Origin: DASUPK01 sp963724665
GTDB taxonomy: Bacteria > Actinomycetota > Thermoleophilia > Solirubrobacterales > 70-9
Length of the DNA stretch: 64,000 bases
Direction: 5' to 3'
NCBI GenBank assembly: GCA_963724665.1
Contig: CAVRVH010000012.1
Span: 310,001 to 374,000 of the forward strand
The notes beneath the pieces are model-generated. The model ran no database searches and had not been told where the DNA came from. It saw only the letters and a list, made by a program, of their open reading frames with translations. The translations under genes were made by a program, and so were the position numbers. Of this stretch, positions 43,164 to 51,166 are shown piece after piece (the stretch's first letter is position 1; every line of letters starts with the position of its first letter).

Positions 43164-43619
43164 CTAACGGAGGACCCGCAGGCCCTCGTGTTTGCGCTCG
43201 GCCTGCCGGCGGCGGGAGACCCACAGCCAGATCAGTGCAACCAGGACGAGTAGCGAGAACGGCTTCAGGACGAGACTGACGCCGGCGACCACAGCCGCAG
43301 CGAGCACCACGATCGCGGTCAGCCCCCCTGGGGACTGCGCTCGCACATCGGTGCCCAGCCCGCCCTGTTGGCGACGTACCGCGCCGGAGACGACGTCCCG
43401 GGTGACGATCGCGGCCAGGCCGGCGCCGATCACGCCGACCGGTAACGCCGGCCAGAGGGCCTCATTCGCGCCGTTGAGGGCGGCTCCGCAGGCGAGCACG
43501 CCAAGCGGGGCCGCTCCGGCCACGGCCCCCCAGGCGGGCATGATCGGCGGCACGACGACGCCGATGATGAGTCCGACTGCGATGGCCAGGCCCAATCCCT
43601 GGCAGATGGCAAGCAGCAT
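43164..43619 (-). CDS. Hypothetical membrane protein (four helices)
   Basis: The 151-residue protein has hydrophobic segments LGLAIAVGLIIGVVV, AVAGAAPLGVLACGAAL, ALPVGVIGAGLAAIV and LTAIVVLAAAVVAGVSLV with a final SLLVLVALIWLWV, and a basic C-terminus. No known motif. ATG at 43619 is preferred over the longer frame because it gives a clean membrane start and leaves room for the divergent aminotransferase gene. It may belong to the same operon as the phosphodiesterase, 32 bp downstream. Confidence 0.7.
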   Translation of the reverse strand: MLLAICQGLGLAIAVGLIIGVVVPPIMPAWGAVAGAAPLGVLACGAALNGANEALWPALPVGVIGAGLAAIVTRDVVSGAVRRQQGGLGTDVRAQSPGGLTAIVVLAAAVVAGVSLVLKPFSLLVLVALIWLWVSRRRQAERKHEGLRVLR

Positions 43620-43675
43620 TCGGGCCGGGAGGCTACAGGGACTCACTTGCTCGAATCTTCGCCACACTGTTGGCG

Positions 43676-46006
43676 ATGAGGGAACCGCGAGAGCAACGGG
43701 GCCGAGGCGAGCGACCCGAGCCGCGTCGCAGGCGCGCGCATACGACCTCGCGCGACCTGGAGCGCTACGCGGGCCTCTTTGCCCGCCGCACGCAGGTGAT
43801 GCGCTCGTCCGCCATGCGCGATCTGATGGCGATCACCGCGCGGCCCGAGGTGATCTCGCTGGCCGGCGGGCTGCCCGACACCTCGACCTTCCCACCGGAG
43901 AGCTTCGCGGCTCAGATGACTCGAATCGCCCACGAGTCTTCGGCCGAGGCGCTCCAGTACGGGCCCACCGAGGGATTCGAGGAGACCAAGGCCTGCATCC
44001 TCGAGGTGATGGGAGCCGAGGCGATGGCCCCGGACCCGGACGATTTGATCGTCACCACGGGAGGCCAGCAGGCGATCGACCTCGTCACCAAGACGCTCGT
44101 CAACCCCGGCGACCCCGTGATCTGCGAGGCGCCGACGTATCCCGGCGCCGTCCCGACGTTTTGCAGCTACGAGGCGGACGTGCACCAGGTGAGCACCGAC
44201 AACGACGGCATGCGGATCGACGAGCTCGAGGAGCTGCTCGTGGCGCTGGAGGTCGCCGGGCGACGCCCCAAGTTCATCTACTCCGTGCCGAGCTTCCAGA
44301 ACCCGGCCGGGGTGACCATGTCCGGCGAGCGCCGCCGGCGCCTGGTCGAGCTCGCCCGCGAGCACGAGGTGCTGATCTGCGAGGACAACCCGTACGGACT
44401 GCTCCGCTTCGAAGGCGATCCGGAGCCCACGCTCTACAGCCTCGACGGCGGCGACTACGTCCTCTACCTCGGCACCCTCTCCAAGATCCTCTCGCCCGGT
44501 ATCCGGATCGGCTGGGTTGCCGCGCCGCCGCCCGTGCTGGAGAAGATCGGCCTCGGCAAGCAGGCGGCTGACCTCTGCACCTCCACCCTGACCCAGTACT
44601 TCGTGCGCGAGTACTTCGCCGAGGGTCGCTGGCAGGAGTACGTCGGCGACCTCGTCGAGATCTACCGCGATCGGCGGGACGCGATGCTCGATGCCCTCGA
44701 CCGGCACTTCCCCGAGCAGGCGGAATGGACCCATCCAGAGGGGGGTCTCTTCATCTGGGCGACCCTTCCTGACTACATCGACACCACCGACCTGCTTGCG
44801 AAAGCCTTGCGTGAGAACGTCGCCTTCGTTCCCGGCCGCGCGGCATATGTCGACGGGCGTGGCGGCTCCTCCATGCGGCTGAACTTCTCCGCCTCGCCCG
44901 AGGATGAGCTGCGGGAGGGGATCCGCCGAATCGGCGGCGTCATCTCGGAGCAGATGGCCCTCTACGAGACCATCACCGGCGAGCACCGTGTTGAGACCCG
45001 AGCCGGAGGACGAGGACCCGGGCGGAGAGGTCGTCCCACTCCCGAAGCGATGAAGGTCGCCGTTCTCAAGGGAGGCAGCTCCTTGGAGCGCGGGGTCTCG
45101 CTCCGCTCGGCGGCGCGGGTTGAGGACGCGGTCGGCGAGCTCGGGCACGAAGCGATCGGGATCGACGTCGGCCAGGACCTCGTCAGCCGACTCCGCTCGG
45201 AGAGGCCGGACGTCGTCTTCATCGCGCTGCACGGGCCCGGTGGCGAGGACGGCACTGTCCAGGAGCTGCTCGAGATCCTCGACCTCTCCTACACGGGCCC
45301 GGGTGTCGCAGCCTGCGCCCTCTGCATGGACAAGGTCGCGGCCAAGCACGAGATGCGCGCCGCTGAGCTCCCCACCCCGGATTGGGCTGCATTCAACGCG
45401 ACGGCCTTCCGGGAGCTGGGAGCCGCCGACACACTCGATGAGATCGAGGAACGGCTCGGCTTCCCTCTGGTCGTCAAGCCCGCGAGCCAGGGCTCCTCTC
45501 TCGGCGTCGAGTTCGCCTCCTCTCGCGACGAGGTTCCCCAGGCCCTGCTCGCCGCCTTCAGTTACGACGACCGGGTTCTGCTGGAGCGCTACGTGAAGGG
45601 CCGGGAGCTCGCGGTCAGCGTGCTCGGGGGCGAGGCGTTACCGATCGTCGAGGCGATCCCGCGCGAGGAGGACTTCTTCAACTTCGAGGCGCGCTACGAG
45701 ATCGGGCGCACCGAGTATGTCTGCCCCGCCGATCTGGATGACGCGGAAACCCAGCGCGTCCAGGAGCTGGCGATCAAGACCTACGAGACGCTGGGCTGCA
45801 GCGGCTTCGCCCGGGTTGACCTGATGCTGGGCGACGATGGGCCCCAGGTCCTCGAGGTGAACGCCATCCCCGGCCTCACCGACACCAGTCTCTTCCCGAT
45901 GGCAGCCGAGGCGGGCGGGATCGATTTCACCGCCCTGGTCGATCAAATTCTCGCTTCAGCGCGGCTTCGCCCCCAGAACGCGGCCACAAGCGGTCGCCCG
46001 ACGTAA
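43676..46006 (+). CDS. ddl: Fusion: fold-type I PLP aminotransferase + D-alanine-D-alanine ligase
   Basis: One uninterrupted 776-residue frame. Residues 40 to about 435 are a class I/II aminotransferase (SLAGGLPDTSTFP, YGPTEGFEETK, TTGGQQAID, NPYGLLRF, PLP lysine Lys270 in LSKILSPGIRIGW). An Arg/Gly-rich linker (about 436-458) leads to a complete Ddl from Met459: VAVLKGGSSLERGVSL, IALHGPGGEDG, VVKPASQGSSLGV, VLLERYVKGRELAV, ARVDLMLGDDGP, LEVNAIPGLTDTS. Ddl makes D-Ala-D-Ala for peptidoglycan. Met459 lacks a near ribosome site, favouring a real fusion. The final codons run into repeat copy B. Confidence 0.88.
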   Translation: MREPREQRGRGERPEPRRRRAHTTSRDLERYAGLFARRTQVMRSSAMRDLMAITARPEVISLAGGLPDTSTFPPESFAAQMTRIAHESSAEALQYGPTEGFEETKACILEVMGAEAMAPDPDDLIVTTGGQQAIDLVTKTLVNPGDPVICEAPTYPGAVPTFCSYEADVHQVSTDNDGMRIDELEELLVALEVAGRRPKFIYSVPSFQNPAGVTMSGERRRRLVELAREHEVLICEDNPYGLLRFEGDPEPTLYSLDGGDYVLYLGTLSKILSPGIRIGWVAAPPPVLEKIGLGKQAADLCTSTLTQYFVREYFAEGRWQEYVGDLVEIYRDRRDAMLDALDRHFPEQAEWTHPEGGLFIWATLPDYIDTTDLLAKALRENVAFVPGRAAYVDGRGGSSMRLNFSASPEDELREGIRRIGGVISEQMALYETITGEHRVETRAGGRGPGRRGRPTPEAMKVAVLKGGSSLERGVSLRSAARVEDAVGELGHEAIGIDVGQDLVSRLRSERPDVVFIALHGPGGEDGTVQELLEILDLSYTGPGVAACALCMDKVAAKHEMRAAELPTPDWAAFNATAFRELGAADTLDEIEERLGFPLVVKPASQGSSLGVEFASSRDEVPQALLAAFSYDDRVLLERYVKGRELAVSVLGGEALPIVEAIPREEDFFNFEARYEIGRTEYVCPADLDDAETQRVQELAIKTYETLGCSGFARVDLMLGDDGPQVLEVNAIPGLTDTSLFPMAAEAGGIDFTALVDQILASARLRPQNAATSGRPT

Positions 46007-46056
46007 GTCGCTTCGGGCTTCGCCCTTCGCTCCAAAGTGGAGCGGCCTGGTGGCCG
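45981..46056 (+). repeat. Palindromic intergenic repeat, copy B
   Basis: This 76-bp copy has outer arms GGCCAC and GTGGCC, inner arms AAGCG and CGCTT, the GGGCTTCGCCC hairpin and GCTCC/GGAGC. Its left 26 bp encode the last residues of Ddl (AATSGRPT) and the stop codon. It lies between two convergent genes. Confidence 0.8.
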
Positions 46057-46557
46057 CTAGACGTCGCCCTCGCCCGAGGCGAAGTCCTCGGGCGTGACGT
46101 TGTCGAGGAAGTCCTTGAACTTCTCGACGACCTGCTCCTGGTCCTCGACCTCCTCGCCCTCGAACTCGATCGCGGACTCCTCGATCACGTCGTCGGCGGC
46201 GAAGATCGGCGCCGAGGTGCGCACCGCGAGGGCGAGTGCATCGGACGGGCGGGAGTCGATCTCCAGCTCGGAGCCGTTCATGGAGATGGTGATCGAGGCG
46301 AAGAAGGTGTTGTCCCGCAGCTCGGTGACCGAGACCTTCTCGCACTTGGCCTCCATCTGATCGAGCACGTCGGAGAGCAGGTCGTGGGTCATCGGGCGGG
46401 GCGTCGAGGCGCCCTGCAGCTTCATCAGGATCGCCGCCGCCTCGGGGTGGCCGATCCAGATCGGGAGGAACTTGTTGCCATCGACCGTCTTCAGCAAGAC
46501 GATCGGCTGCTTGCCGACCATGTCAAAGCTGACTCCGTAGATGGTCATTCTCTGCAC
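46057..46557 (-). CDS. DUF151/bifunctional nuclease-like protein
   Basis: The 166-residue protein has the DUF151 pattern: VLLKTVDGNKFLPIWIG, PMTHDLLSDVLD, FFASITI and RPSDALALAVR, followed by an acidic C-terminal tail. Plant members have RNase/DNase activity; bacterial roles are uncertain. GTG at 46557 has GGAGA 6 nt upstream, which favours it over the in-frame ATG at 46548. A TATAAT box lies further upstream. The stop abuts repeat copy B. Confidence 0.92.
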   Translation of the reverse strand: MQRMTIYGVSFDMVGKQPIVLLKTVDGNKFLPIWIGHPEAAAILMKLQGASTPRPMTHDLLSDVLDQMEAKCEKVSVTELRDNTFFASITISMNGSELEIDSRPSDALALAVRTSAPIFAADDVIEESAIEFEGEEVEDQEQVVEKFKDFLDNVTPEDFASGEGDV

Positions 46558-46584
46558 GCAGGTCTCCTAGGGGCGTCCGCACGG

Positions 46585-46590
46585 ATTATA
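46585..46590 (-). promoter_or_regulatory. Consensus -10 box (TATAAT) upstream of the DUF151 gene
   Basis: A perfect TATAAT lies 27 nt before the GTG start, leaving room for a leader with the GGAGA ribosome site. The -35 region (TCTGGC at 18 bp) is weak. Confidence 0.55.
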
Positions 46591-46631
46591 GGAGCGGCCC
46601 GTGGCTCGCCAGAGGCCGCGGGCCGTGGTCG

Positions 46632-46637
46632 TACCAT
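46632..46637 (+). promoter_or_regulatory. TANNNT -10 box (TACCAT) of a leaderless SRPBCC transcript
   Basis: TACCAT ends 6 nt before the GTG at 46644; no ribosome site. Confidence 0.55.
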
Positions 46638-46643
46638 TGGGCC

Positions 46644-47096
46644 GTGTCCACGAACTGCCGACAGCAGGCGTTCATAGACGCGCCGCTCGACACCGTCTGG
46701 GAACTTGCCTCCGATCCGAACCTCCAAACCGAGTGGTGGCCGGACACGATCACGTTTGAGTGCGTCGACGGCGATTTCGAGCAGGGATGCCACGTCCGGA
46801 ACGTTCAGTCACGGCCCTGGCCGATGTCTGACCTCGAGACGATGCTCGAGGTCGACAAGATGGTCCCCGGCAAGGAGCTGACGATCCGCTGCATGGACAC
46901 CGGCACGTTCACCCGCGCGGTTCTCACCGAGGGACAGGGCGGAACGTTCGTGGAGATGGAGGCCGGCAACGACCCGTCGAACCTAAAGGTCCGCTTGCAG
47001 GTCGCAATGGCGGGAGAGCGGATGTTCCGCCGCTGGGTGGAGCACGCGCTGGAGGGGATCCGGACCGCGGCCGAGGGCACCCGGGCCGCAGAATAG
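46644..47096 (+). CDS. SRPBCC/START-like lipid- or ligand-binding protein
   Basis: The 150-residue protein follows the helix-grip fold: an opening strand with the AFIDAPLDTVWELASDP motif, a long central sheet and a C-terminal helix (AGERMFRRWVEHALEGIRT). Such proteins bind hydrophobic ligands or act as cyclases/aromatases; nothing points to one. Its TAG stop lies directly against the 3' end of the oppositely transcribed tRNA-Ile. Confidence 0.85.
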   Translation: MSTNCRQQAFIDAPLDTVWELASDPNLQTEWWPDTITFECVDGDFEQGCHVRNVQSRPWPMSDLETMLEVDKMVPGKELTIRCMDTGTFTRAVLTEGQGGTFVEMEAGNDPSNLKVRLQVAMAGERMFRRWVEHALEGIRTAAEGTRAAE

Positions 47097-47170
47097 TGGG
47101 CGATCCTGGACTCGAACCAGGGACCTCGTCCTTATCAGAGACGCGCTCTAACCAACTGAGCTAATCGCCC
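47097..47170 (-). tRNA. tRNA-Ile (GAU)
   Basis: The 74-nt cloverleaf has acceptor arms GGGCGAT/ATCGCCC, D arm GCTC...GAGC, anticodon loop CTGATAA (anticodon GAT), anticodon stem CGTCT/GGACG and T arm with GGTTCGAGTCC. CCA is not encoded. It stands 14 bp from the parB stop and 0 bp from the SRPBCC stop. Confidence 0.95.
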
Positions 47171-47184
47171 GACGGTCGCCGATT

Positions 47185-48045
47185 CTAGCCACGCTTGCGA
47201 AGCCGGCGGGCGAGTGATTCCAGCTGTGCGAGATCGCCGAAGTGGAGCTCCGCCTTGACGCCATTCCCGGCCCGGCGAACCTTGACGTCCTGGCCGAGGG
47301 CGGACCCGAGCGTGTCCTCGGCCTCCGACATCGCAGCGCGCTCCTCGGCGGAGATGCGCCCTCCTGTCGGCGCCTTCTTTCGGCGCGGGCCCTCCCCGGC
47401 GTGACGTTCGGTCTCTCGGACGGACCAGCCCTCGGAGGCTGCCTGCTTCGCCAGGCGCGCCCGCTTCTCCTGATCGGAGACCTGGAGGATCGCTCGGCCG
47501 TGGCCCTCGGTCAGCTCCTCTCGCTCGAGCAAGGTGAGCACGGGATCGGGCAGGTCGAGCAGCCTGATCAGGTTGGAGATCGCGGCCCGGCTGCGGCCGA
47601 CGCGGCGGGCCAGCTCCTCCTTCGAGATGCCGAGGTCGTCGACCAAGGAGGCGCACGCCCTGGCCTCCTCGACGGGGTTCAGGTCCTCGCGGACCATGTT
47701 CTCGATCAAGGCGGCCTGAAGGCGCTCGTCCTCGGGTGAGGTACGGACGACCGCGGGAACGCGGTCTATCCCCGCCTTCTGGGCGGCGCGCCAGCGGCGC
47801 TCGCCTGCGACCAGCTCGTAGCGGCCGTCGTCCAGCGGTCGGACGATCAGCGGCTGCAGCAGGCCGACGGAGCTGATCGATCCGGCCAGGGCGTCGAGCG
47901 CCGATGCGTCGAACTTCGCTCGCGGCTGGTCGGGGTTCGGCTCGATCTGGGAGACGTCGAGCTCCCGGAGCTCGGGGCCGCCCGCGGAGCTCTCGGGCAG
48001 GATCGCCGCCAGACCCCTCCCCATCCCGCGCTTGCGCTCAGCCAT
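47185..48045 (-). CDS. parB: Chromosome partition protein ParB
   Basis: ParB spreads from parS sites and loads condensin to segregate the origin. The 286-residue protein has the CTPase/ParB box PNPDQPRAKFD, GERRWRAAQKAG, ENMVREDLNPVEEA and a helix-turn-helix (ISKEELARRVGRSRAAISN), and a C-terminal dimerisation helix. It overlaps parA by 8 bp. I did not find a TGTTTCACGTGAAACA-type parS in the window. Confidence 0.96.
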   Translation of the reverse strand: MAERKRGMGRGLAAILPESSAGGPELRELDVSQIEPNPDQPRAKFDASALDALAGSISSVGLLQPLIVRPLDDGRYELVAGERRWRAAQKAGIDRVPAVVRTSPEDERLQAALIENMVREDLNPVEEARACASLVDDLGISKEELARRVGRSRAAISNLIRLLDLPDPVLTLLEREELTEGHGRAILQVSDQEKRARLAKQAASEGWSVRETERHAGEGPRRKKAPTGGRISAEERAAMSEAEDTLGSALGQDVKVRRAGNGVKAELHFGDLAQLESLARRLRKRG

Positions 48046-48808
48046 CCACCGCTCCCAGGGCGAGCACCTCGTCGGCCAGAGCGCGGTAGGCCTTGGAGCC
48101 GGTGGACTTGGGGTCGTGCTCCGAGACGGGGATCCCGTAGCTAGGCGCCTCCGCGACGCGCACGCTGCGCGGCACGACCGTCTTGAAGACCCTTGCGGGC
48201 AGGTGCTCGCGGAGTTCCCGCTCGACGTCCTGAGACAGGCGGGTGCGGTCGTCCGTCATCGTGATCAGGACGCCCGCAATCTCCAGGTCCGGGTTGAGCT
48301 CACGGCGGACCAGCTTCAGGGTGTCGAGGAACTGCACGAGACCCTCGAGCGCCAAGTACTCGGCCTGCACGGGGACGATCACCTTGTCGGCGGCGACCAG
48401 GGCATTGACGGCGACCGGCCCGAGCGACGGCGGGCAATCGAGCAGCGTGTGGGCGAACCGCGAGCGGACGGGACCGAGCCCGTCGCGCAGCCGCGTCTCG
48501 TATCCGCTGAAGCGCGGCAATTCCACCGCGGCCCCCGCCAGATCCACATGCGCCGGAACTATCCACAGGTTGTCCGGCCCAGCCGGACGGGCGGCCTCCG
48601 CCACGGAGACCTCGCCGCTGAGGCAATCGTAGGACGAGGGCGAGGAGTCCTTCGGCAGACCAAGCGCAACCGTTGCGTTGCACTGGGCGTCGAGATCGAC
48701 GATCAGGGTCTGCTGGCCGTCGGCCGCCACGCAGGCGCCCATGTTCACCGCGGTGGTCGTCTTGCCGACGCCACCCTTCTGGTTTGCGATCGCGTAGACG
48801 GTTCCCAT
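48038..48808 (-). CDS. parA: Chromosome partition ATPase ParA (Soj)
   Basis: The 256-residue Walker-type ATPase starts MGTVYAIANQKGGVGKTTTA (deviant Walker A with the signature lysine), with DLDAQCNATVALG, LDCPPSLGP and VIVPVQAEYLALEG. It forms nucleoid-bound dimers that pull ParB-origin complexes. It is followed by parB and preceded by rsmG, the standard order near oriC. Confidence 0.97.
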   Translation of the reverse strand: MGTVYAIANQKGGVGKTTTAVNMGACVAADGQQTLIVDLDAQCNATVALGLPKDSSPSSYDCLSGEVSVAEAARPAGPDNLWIVPAHVDLAGAAVELPRFSGYETRLRDGLGPVRSRFAHTLLDCPPSLGPVAVNALVAADKVIVPVQAEYLALEGLVQFLDTLKLVRRELNPDLEIAGVLITMTDDRTRLSQDVERELREHLPARVFKTVVPRSVRVAEAPSYGIPVSEHDPKSTGSKAYRALADEVLALGAVDG

Positions 48809-48822
48809 TCGAATAGTTCGGG

Positions 48823-49500
48823 TCAGTGCTGTTCGGAGCCGAACGGCCGCTTCGCCGCCATCCCCGGCCGGCGCGGCAATCCGTTCGGAGTCGGTCCATT
48901 CTTGCGGAGGAGGTGGATGTGTCTGTCGCGGCTGGCGGCGTAAGGCCGCACGCTCCGGATCTCGAGCGGCTCCATGGCGAGCTTTGAAGCGGCGCGGGCC
49001 ACCTCAGCCTCCTCCGCCTCCGAGCGCGCGCCCTTCCAAGCTGCCAGCACACCCCCCTCGATCAGGAGCGGCGAAGCGAGCTCCGCCAGCGTCGCGAGGC
49101 TGCCCACCGCGCGCGCGGTGACGGCGTCGTAGGCCTCGCAGCCGTCTCCGCCGGCCCACTCCTCGGAGCGCTCGCAGACGACCGAGGCGTTCTCCAGGCC
49201 CATCCTCTCAATGGCCTCGCGCAGGAAGTCGCACTTGCGCGCCACCGACTCGACCAGATCGAAGTTGGCGGCGGGGAAGCAGGCGGCCAGTACCAGCCCC
49301 GGCAGGCCCGCTCCGCTACCGAGGTCGGCGACTTTGGTCGCGTCGCTGAGGGCCTCGACCTCCAGGCCGCTGAGAGAGTCGGCGATGTGAACCTCGCGGG
49401 CCCGCCGGACGCTCGAGGCCGAGATCGGCGCGCGCGGATCGGCCAGCAGCTCGAGCAGTGTCTCGAGGGCAGGCTCGGCCGCGGTTGGGGCGGAGCTCAA
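48823..49500 (-). CDS. rsmG: 16S rRNA (guanine-527-N7)-methyltransferase
   Basis: RsmG methylates G527 of 16S rRNA. The 225-residue protein shows REVHIADSLSGLE, the SAM motif VADLGSGAGLPGLVLA, SVARKCDFLREAIERMGL and TARAVGSLATLAELA. Its start overlaps jag by 4 bp. Near its 3' end is a 6-bp inverted repeat with a 2-bp spacer (GTTCGG-AG-CCGAAC, 48831-48844). Confidence 0.96.
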   Translation of the reverse strand: MSSAPTAAEPALETLLELLADPRAPISASSVRRAREVHIADSLSGLEVEALSDATKVADLGSGAGLPGLVLAACFPAANFDLVESVARKCDFLREAIERMGLENASVVCERSEEWAGGDGCEAYDAVTARAVGSLATLAELASPLLIEGGVLAAWKGARSEAEEAEVARAASKLAMEPLEIRSVRPYAASRDRHIHLLRKNGPTPNGLPRRPGMAAKRPFGSEQH

Positions 49501-49991
49501 TCGGAGACGAGGGGCGCGACGACCACGTAGCGGTTGGGCTCGTCGCCCTCGCTGTAGGTCTCGATCTCGGTGCGGTCGCGGAGGTGCTCGTGGACGACGC
49601 GCCGCTCGTTCGATCCCATCGGGTCCATCTCGACGGCCTCGCCGTGGGCAAGCGCGTCCTCAGCGGCCATGTCGGCGCGGCGGCGGAGCGATTCACCCTG
49701 CCGGCGGCGATAGCCCGCGGCGTCGACCGTGACCCGCTTGCGGTCCTGGCGGCCGCGGAAGGCGGCCTGGTAGGAGAGCAGCTGGATGGCATCGATCGTC
49801 TGGCCGTGCCGGCCGATCAGGAGCCCGACCTCCTCGCCCTCGATGTCGGCGTGGATCTCCTCGTCGCCCTCCTCGATGGCGACGGAGGCCTCGAGCCCGA
49901 GCTCCTCGAGGATCCTCTCCAGGAGGACGCGCACGCGCTCGGCCGGCTCTTCCGGCAGCACGGTCGGCTGCGACTCCACTCCTCCTTCCAT
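49497..49991 (-). CDS. khpB: Jag/KhpB-type R3H and KH RNA-binding protein
   Basis: The protein (164 residues from the ATG at 49991; ATG 50018 is possible) has an acidic N-terminal helix, a KH domain with GLLIGRHGQTIDAIQLLS, and a C-terminal R3H domain with RRADMAAEDALAHGE and SNERRVVHEHLRD. The Jag_N domain of longer homologs is missing. Jag is linked to cell-wall elongation and sits beside yidC in most Gram-positive genomes. Repeat copy C lies between it and yidC. Confidence 0.93.
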   Translation of the reverse strand: MEGGVESQPTVLPEEPAERVRVLLERILEELGLEASVAIEEGDEEIHADIEGEEVGLLIGRHGQTIDAIQLLSYQAAFRGRQDRKRVTVDAAGYRRRQGESLRRRADMAAEDALAHGEAVEMDPMGSNERRVVHEHLRDRTEIETYSEGDEPNRYVVVAPLVSD

Positions 49992-50024
49992 GGGAGCAGT
50001 CTTACACGGCTTCGCCATCAAGCC

Positions 50025-50102
50025 GTAGCCACAAGCGGCCGCCCATCACAAGTCGCTTCGGGCTTCGCCCTGCGCTCCTAAGGCGAGCGGCCTGGTGGCT
50101 AC
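50025..50102 (+). repeat. Palindromic intergenic repeat, copy C
   Basis: This 78-bp copy has arms GTAGCCAC and GTGGCTAC, the shared GGGCTTCGCCC hairpin and a looser GCTC/GAGC stem. The right arm contains the yidC stop codon (TAG on the minus strand at 50099-50101). It is in the same orientation as copy B. Confidence 0.8.
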
Positions 50103-50839
50103 TTGCGGCGCTTCCGCTTCCGAGGCGGAGGCGGCGGCGGCTTGGTGGCCCGCACCTCTTCCGGCGTCGGCACGGCAGGAAGCGGCCAGACGATTCGGAT
50201 CACACCCTGCTGCATCATCTGCCAGACGCCGCTGGCGATGAAGTAGACGGCGATGCCGGCCGGCGCGTTCGGGATCAGGAAGACGGTCACCAGGGAGAAG
50301 ACCCCCGCCATCAGGTAGCGCTGCGAGGCGCCGCCCGTGGTCGGCGACGGGTTGAAGAAGAGCAGGGCAAAGGTGGAGAGCACCGAGAGGACGATCAGCA
50401 CCACGAGCTCCGCCCCCGTCGGGTGCGTGGTCAGGTCCGAGACGAAGAGCCAGCCCGCATTGCCGACCTCGTCCTTGAACTCACTGCTGCGCAGGAGCGC
50501 GTAGAGAGCGATGAAGACAGGGAACTGGAAGACCAGCGGCAGGCATGCCGAGAGCGGGTTGACACCGTGCTCCTGGAAGAGCGCCATCTGCTCGCGCTGC
50601 ATGCGCTGGCGGTCGTCCTTGTACTTCTCCTGGATCTCCTTCAGGTACGGCTGGAGCGCCTGCATCTCGCGCATGCCGTGCATCGACTTCAGGGTGAAGG
50701 GCAGGACGACCGCCCGGGACATCCAGGTGATCAGGACGATTCCCAGCCCCCAGGCAAGGCCGACGTCGTTGTGCAGCCATTTGAGGACGTCGTTGAAGAC
50801 GTTGATCAGCGGCTGGAGGATGTGGGCTTCGGGGAACAT
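50099..50839 (-). CDS. yidC: Membrane protein insertase YidC
   Basis: YidC inserts and folds inner-membrane proteins. The 246-residue form is short, without the large periplasmic domain of Gram-negative YidC. It shows the groove region GIVLITWMSRAVVLPFTLKSM, the charged loop QEKYKDDRQRMQREQMALFQEHG, CLPLVFQFPVFIALYALL and a Lys/Arg C-terminal tail (KPPPPPPRKRKRRK) that can bind ribosomes. It is followed by jag and preceded by yidD. Confidence 0.95.
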   Translation of the reverse strand: MFPEAHILQPLINVFNDVLKWLHNDVGLAWGLGIVLITWMSRAVVLPFTLKSMHGMREMQALQPYLKEIQEKYKDDRQRMQREQMALFQEHGVNPLSACLPLVFQFPVFIALYALLRSSEFKDEVGNAGWLFVSDLTTHPTGAELVVLIVLSVLSTFALLFFNPSPTTGGASQRYLMAGVFSLVTVFLIPNAPAGIAVYFIASGVWQMMQQGVIRIVWPLPAVPTPEEVRATKPPPPPPRKRKRRK

Positions 50840-50851
50840 GGCCGTGGAGTT

Positions 50852-51166
50852 CTACGCCAGATCGGCGTGATTGGATCCGCCGGGCGGCAGCGCCAGCTGC
50901 GCAGAGCGCTCCGAGCGGGTCTTGGTTCCCCTGAAGAGCTTGCGGTCGGAGAGCTCGTCCACCCCGCCGTGGCTGAAGGGATTGCAGCGCAGCAGGCGCC
51001 AGCCCGCCAGGATCGACCCCCGGACCGGTCCGAGCTCGCGGATCGACTGCACCGCGTACTCCGAGCAGGTGGGGTAGTAGCGGCAGCGGGGCGCGAACGC
51101 CGGCGAGATGAAGCGCTGGTAGAGGCGGATGGGTGCGATCAGCAGGGCGACGAGGAACCGTTTCAC
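50852..51166 (-). CDS. yidD: Membrane protein insertion efficiency factor YidD
   Basis: The 104-residue protein has the YidD pattern LIAPIRLYQRFISPAFAPRC, then RYYPTCSEYAVQSI and RLLRCNPFSHGGVD with three conserved Cys. It works with YidC. It overlaps rnpA by 4 bp (GTG start at 51166). The C-terminal 30 residues are a variable extension. Confidence 0.96.
   Translation of the reverse strand: MKRFLVALLIAPIRLYQRFISPAFAPRCRYYPTCSEYAVQSIRELGPVRGSILAGWRLLRCNPFSHGGVDELSDRKLFRGTKTRSERSAQLALPPGGSNHADLA

Noticed and set aside
47185..48808. parS site near parAB
   Set aside because: No sequence close to the TGTTTCACGTGAAACA palindrome was found by eye here or elsewhere in the window.
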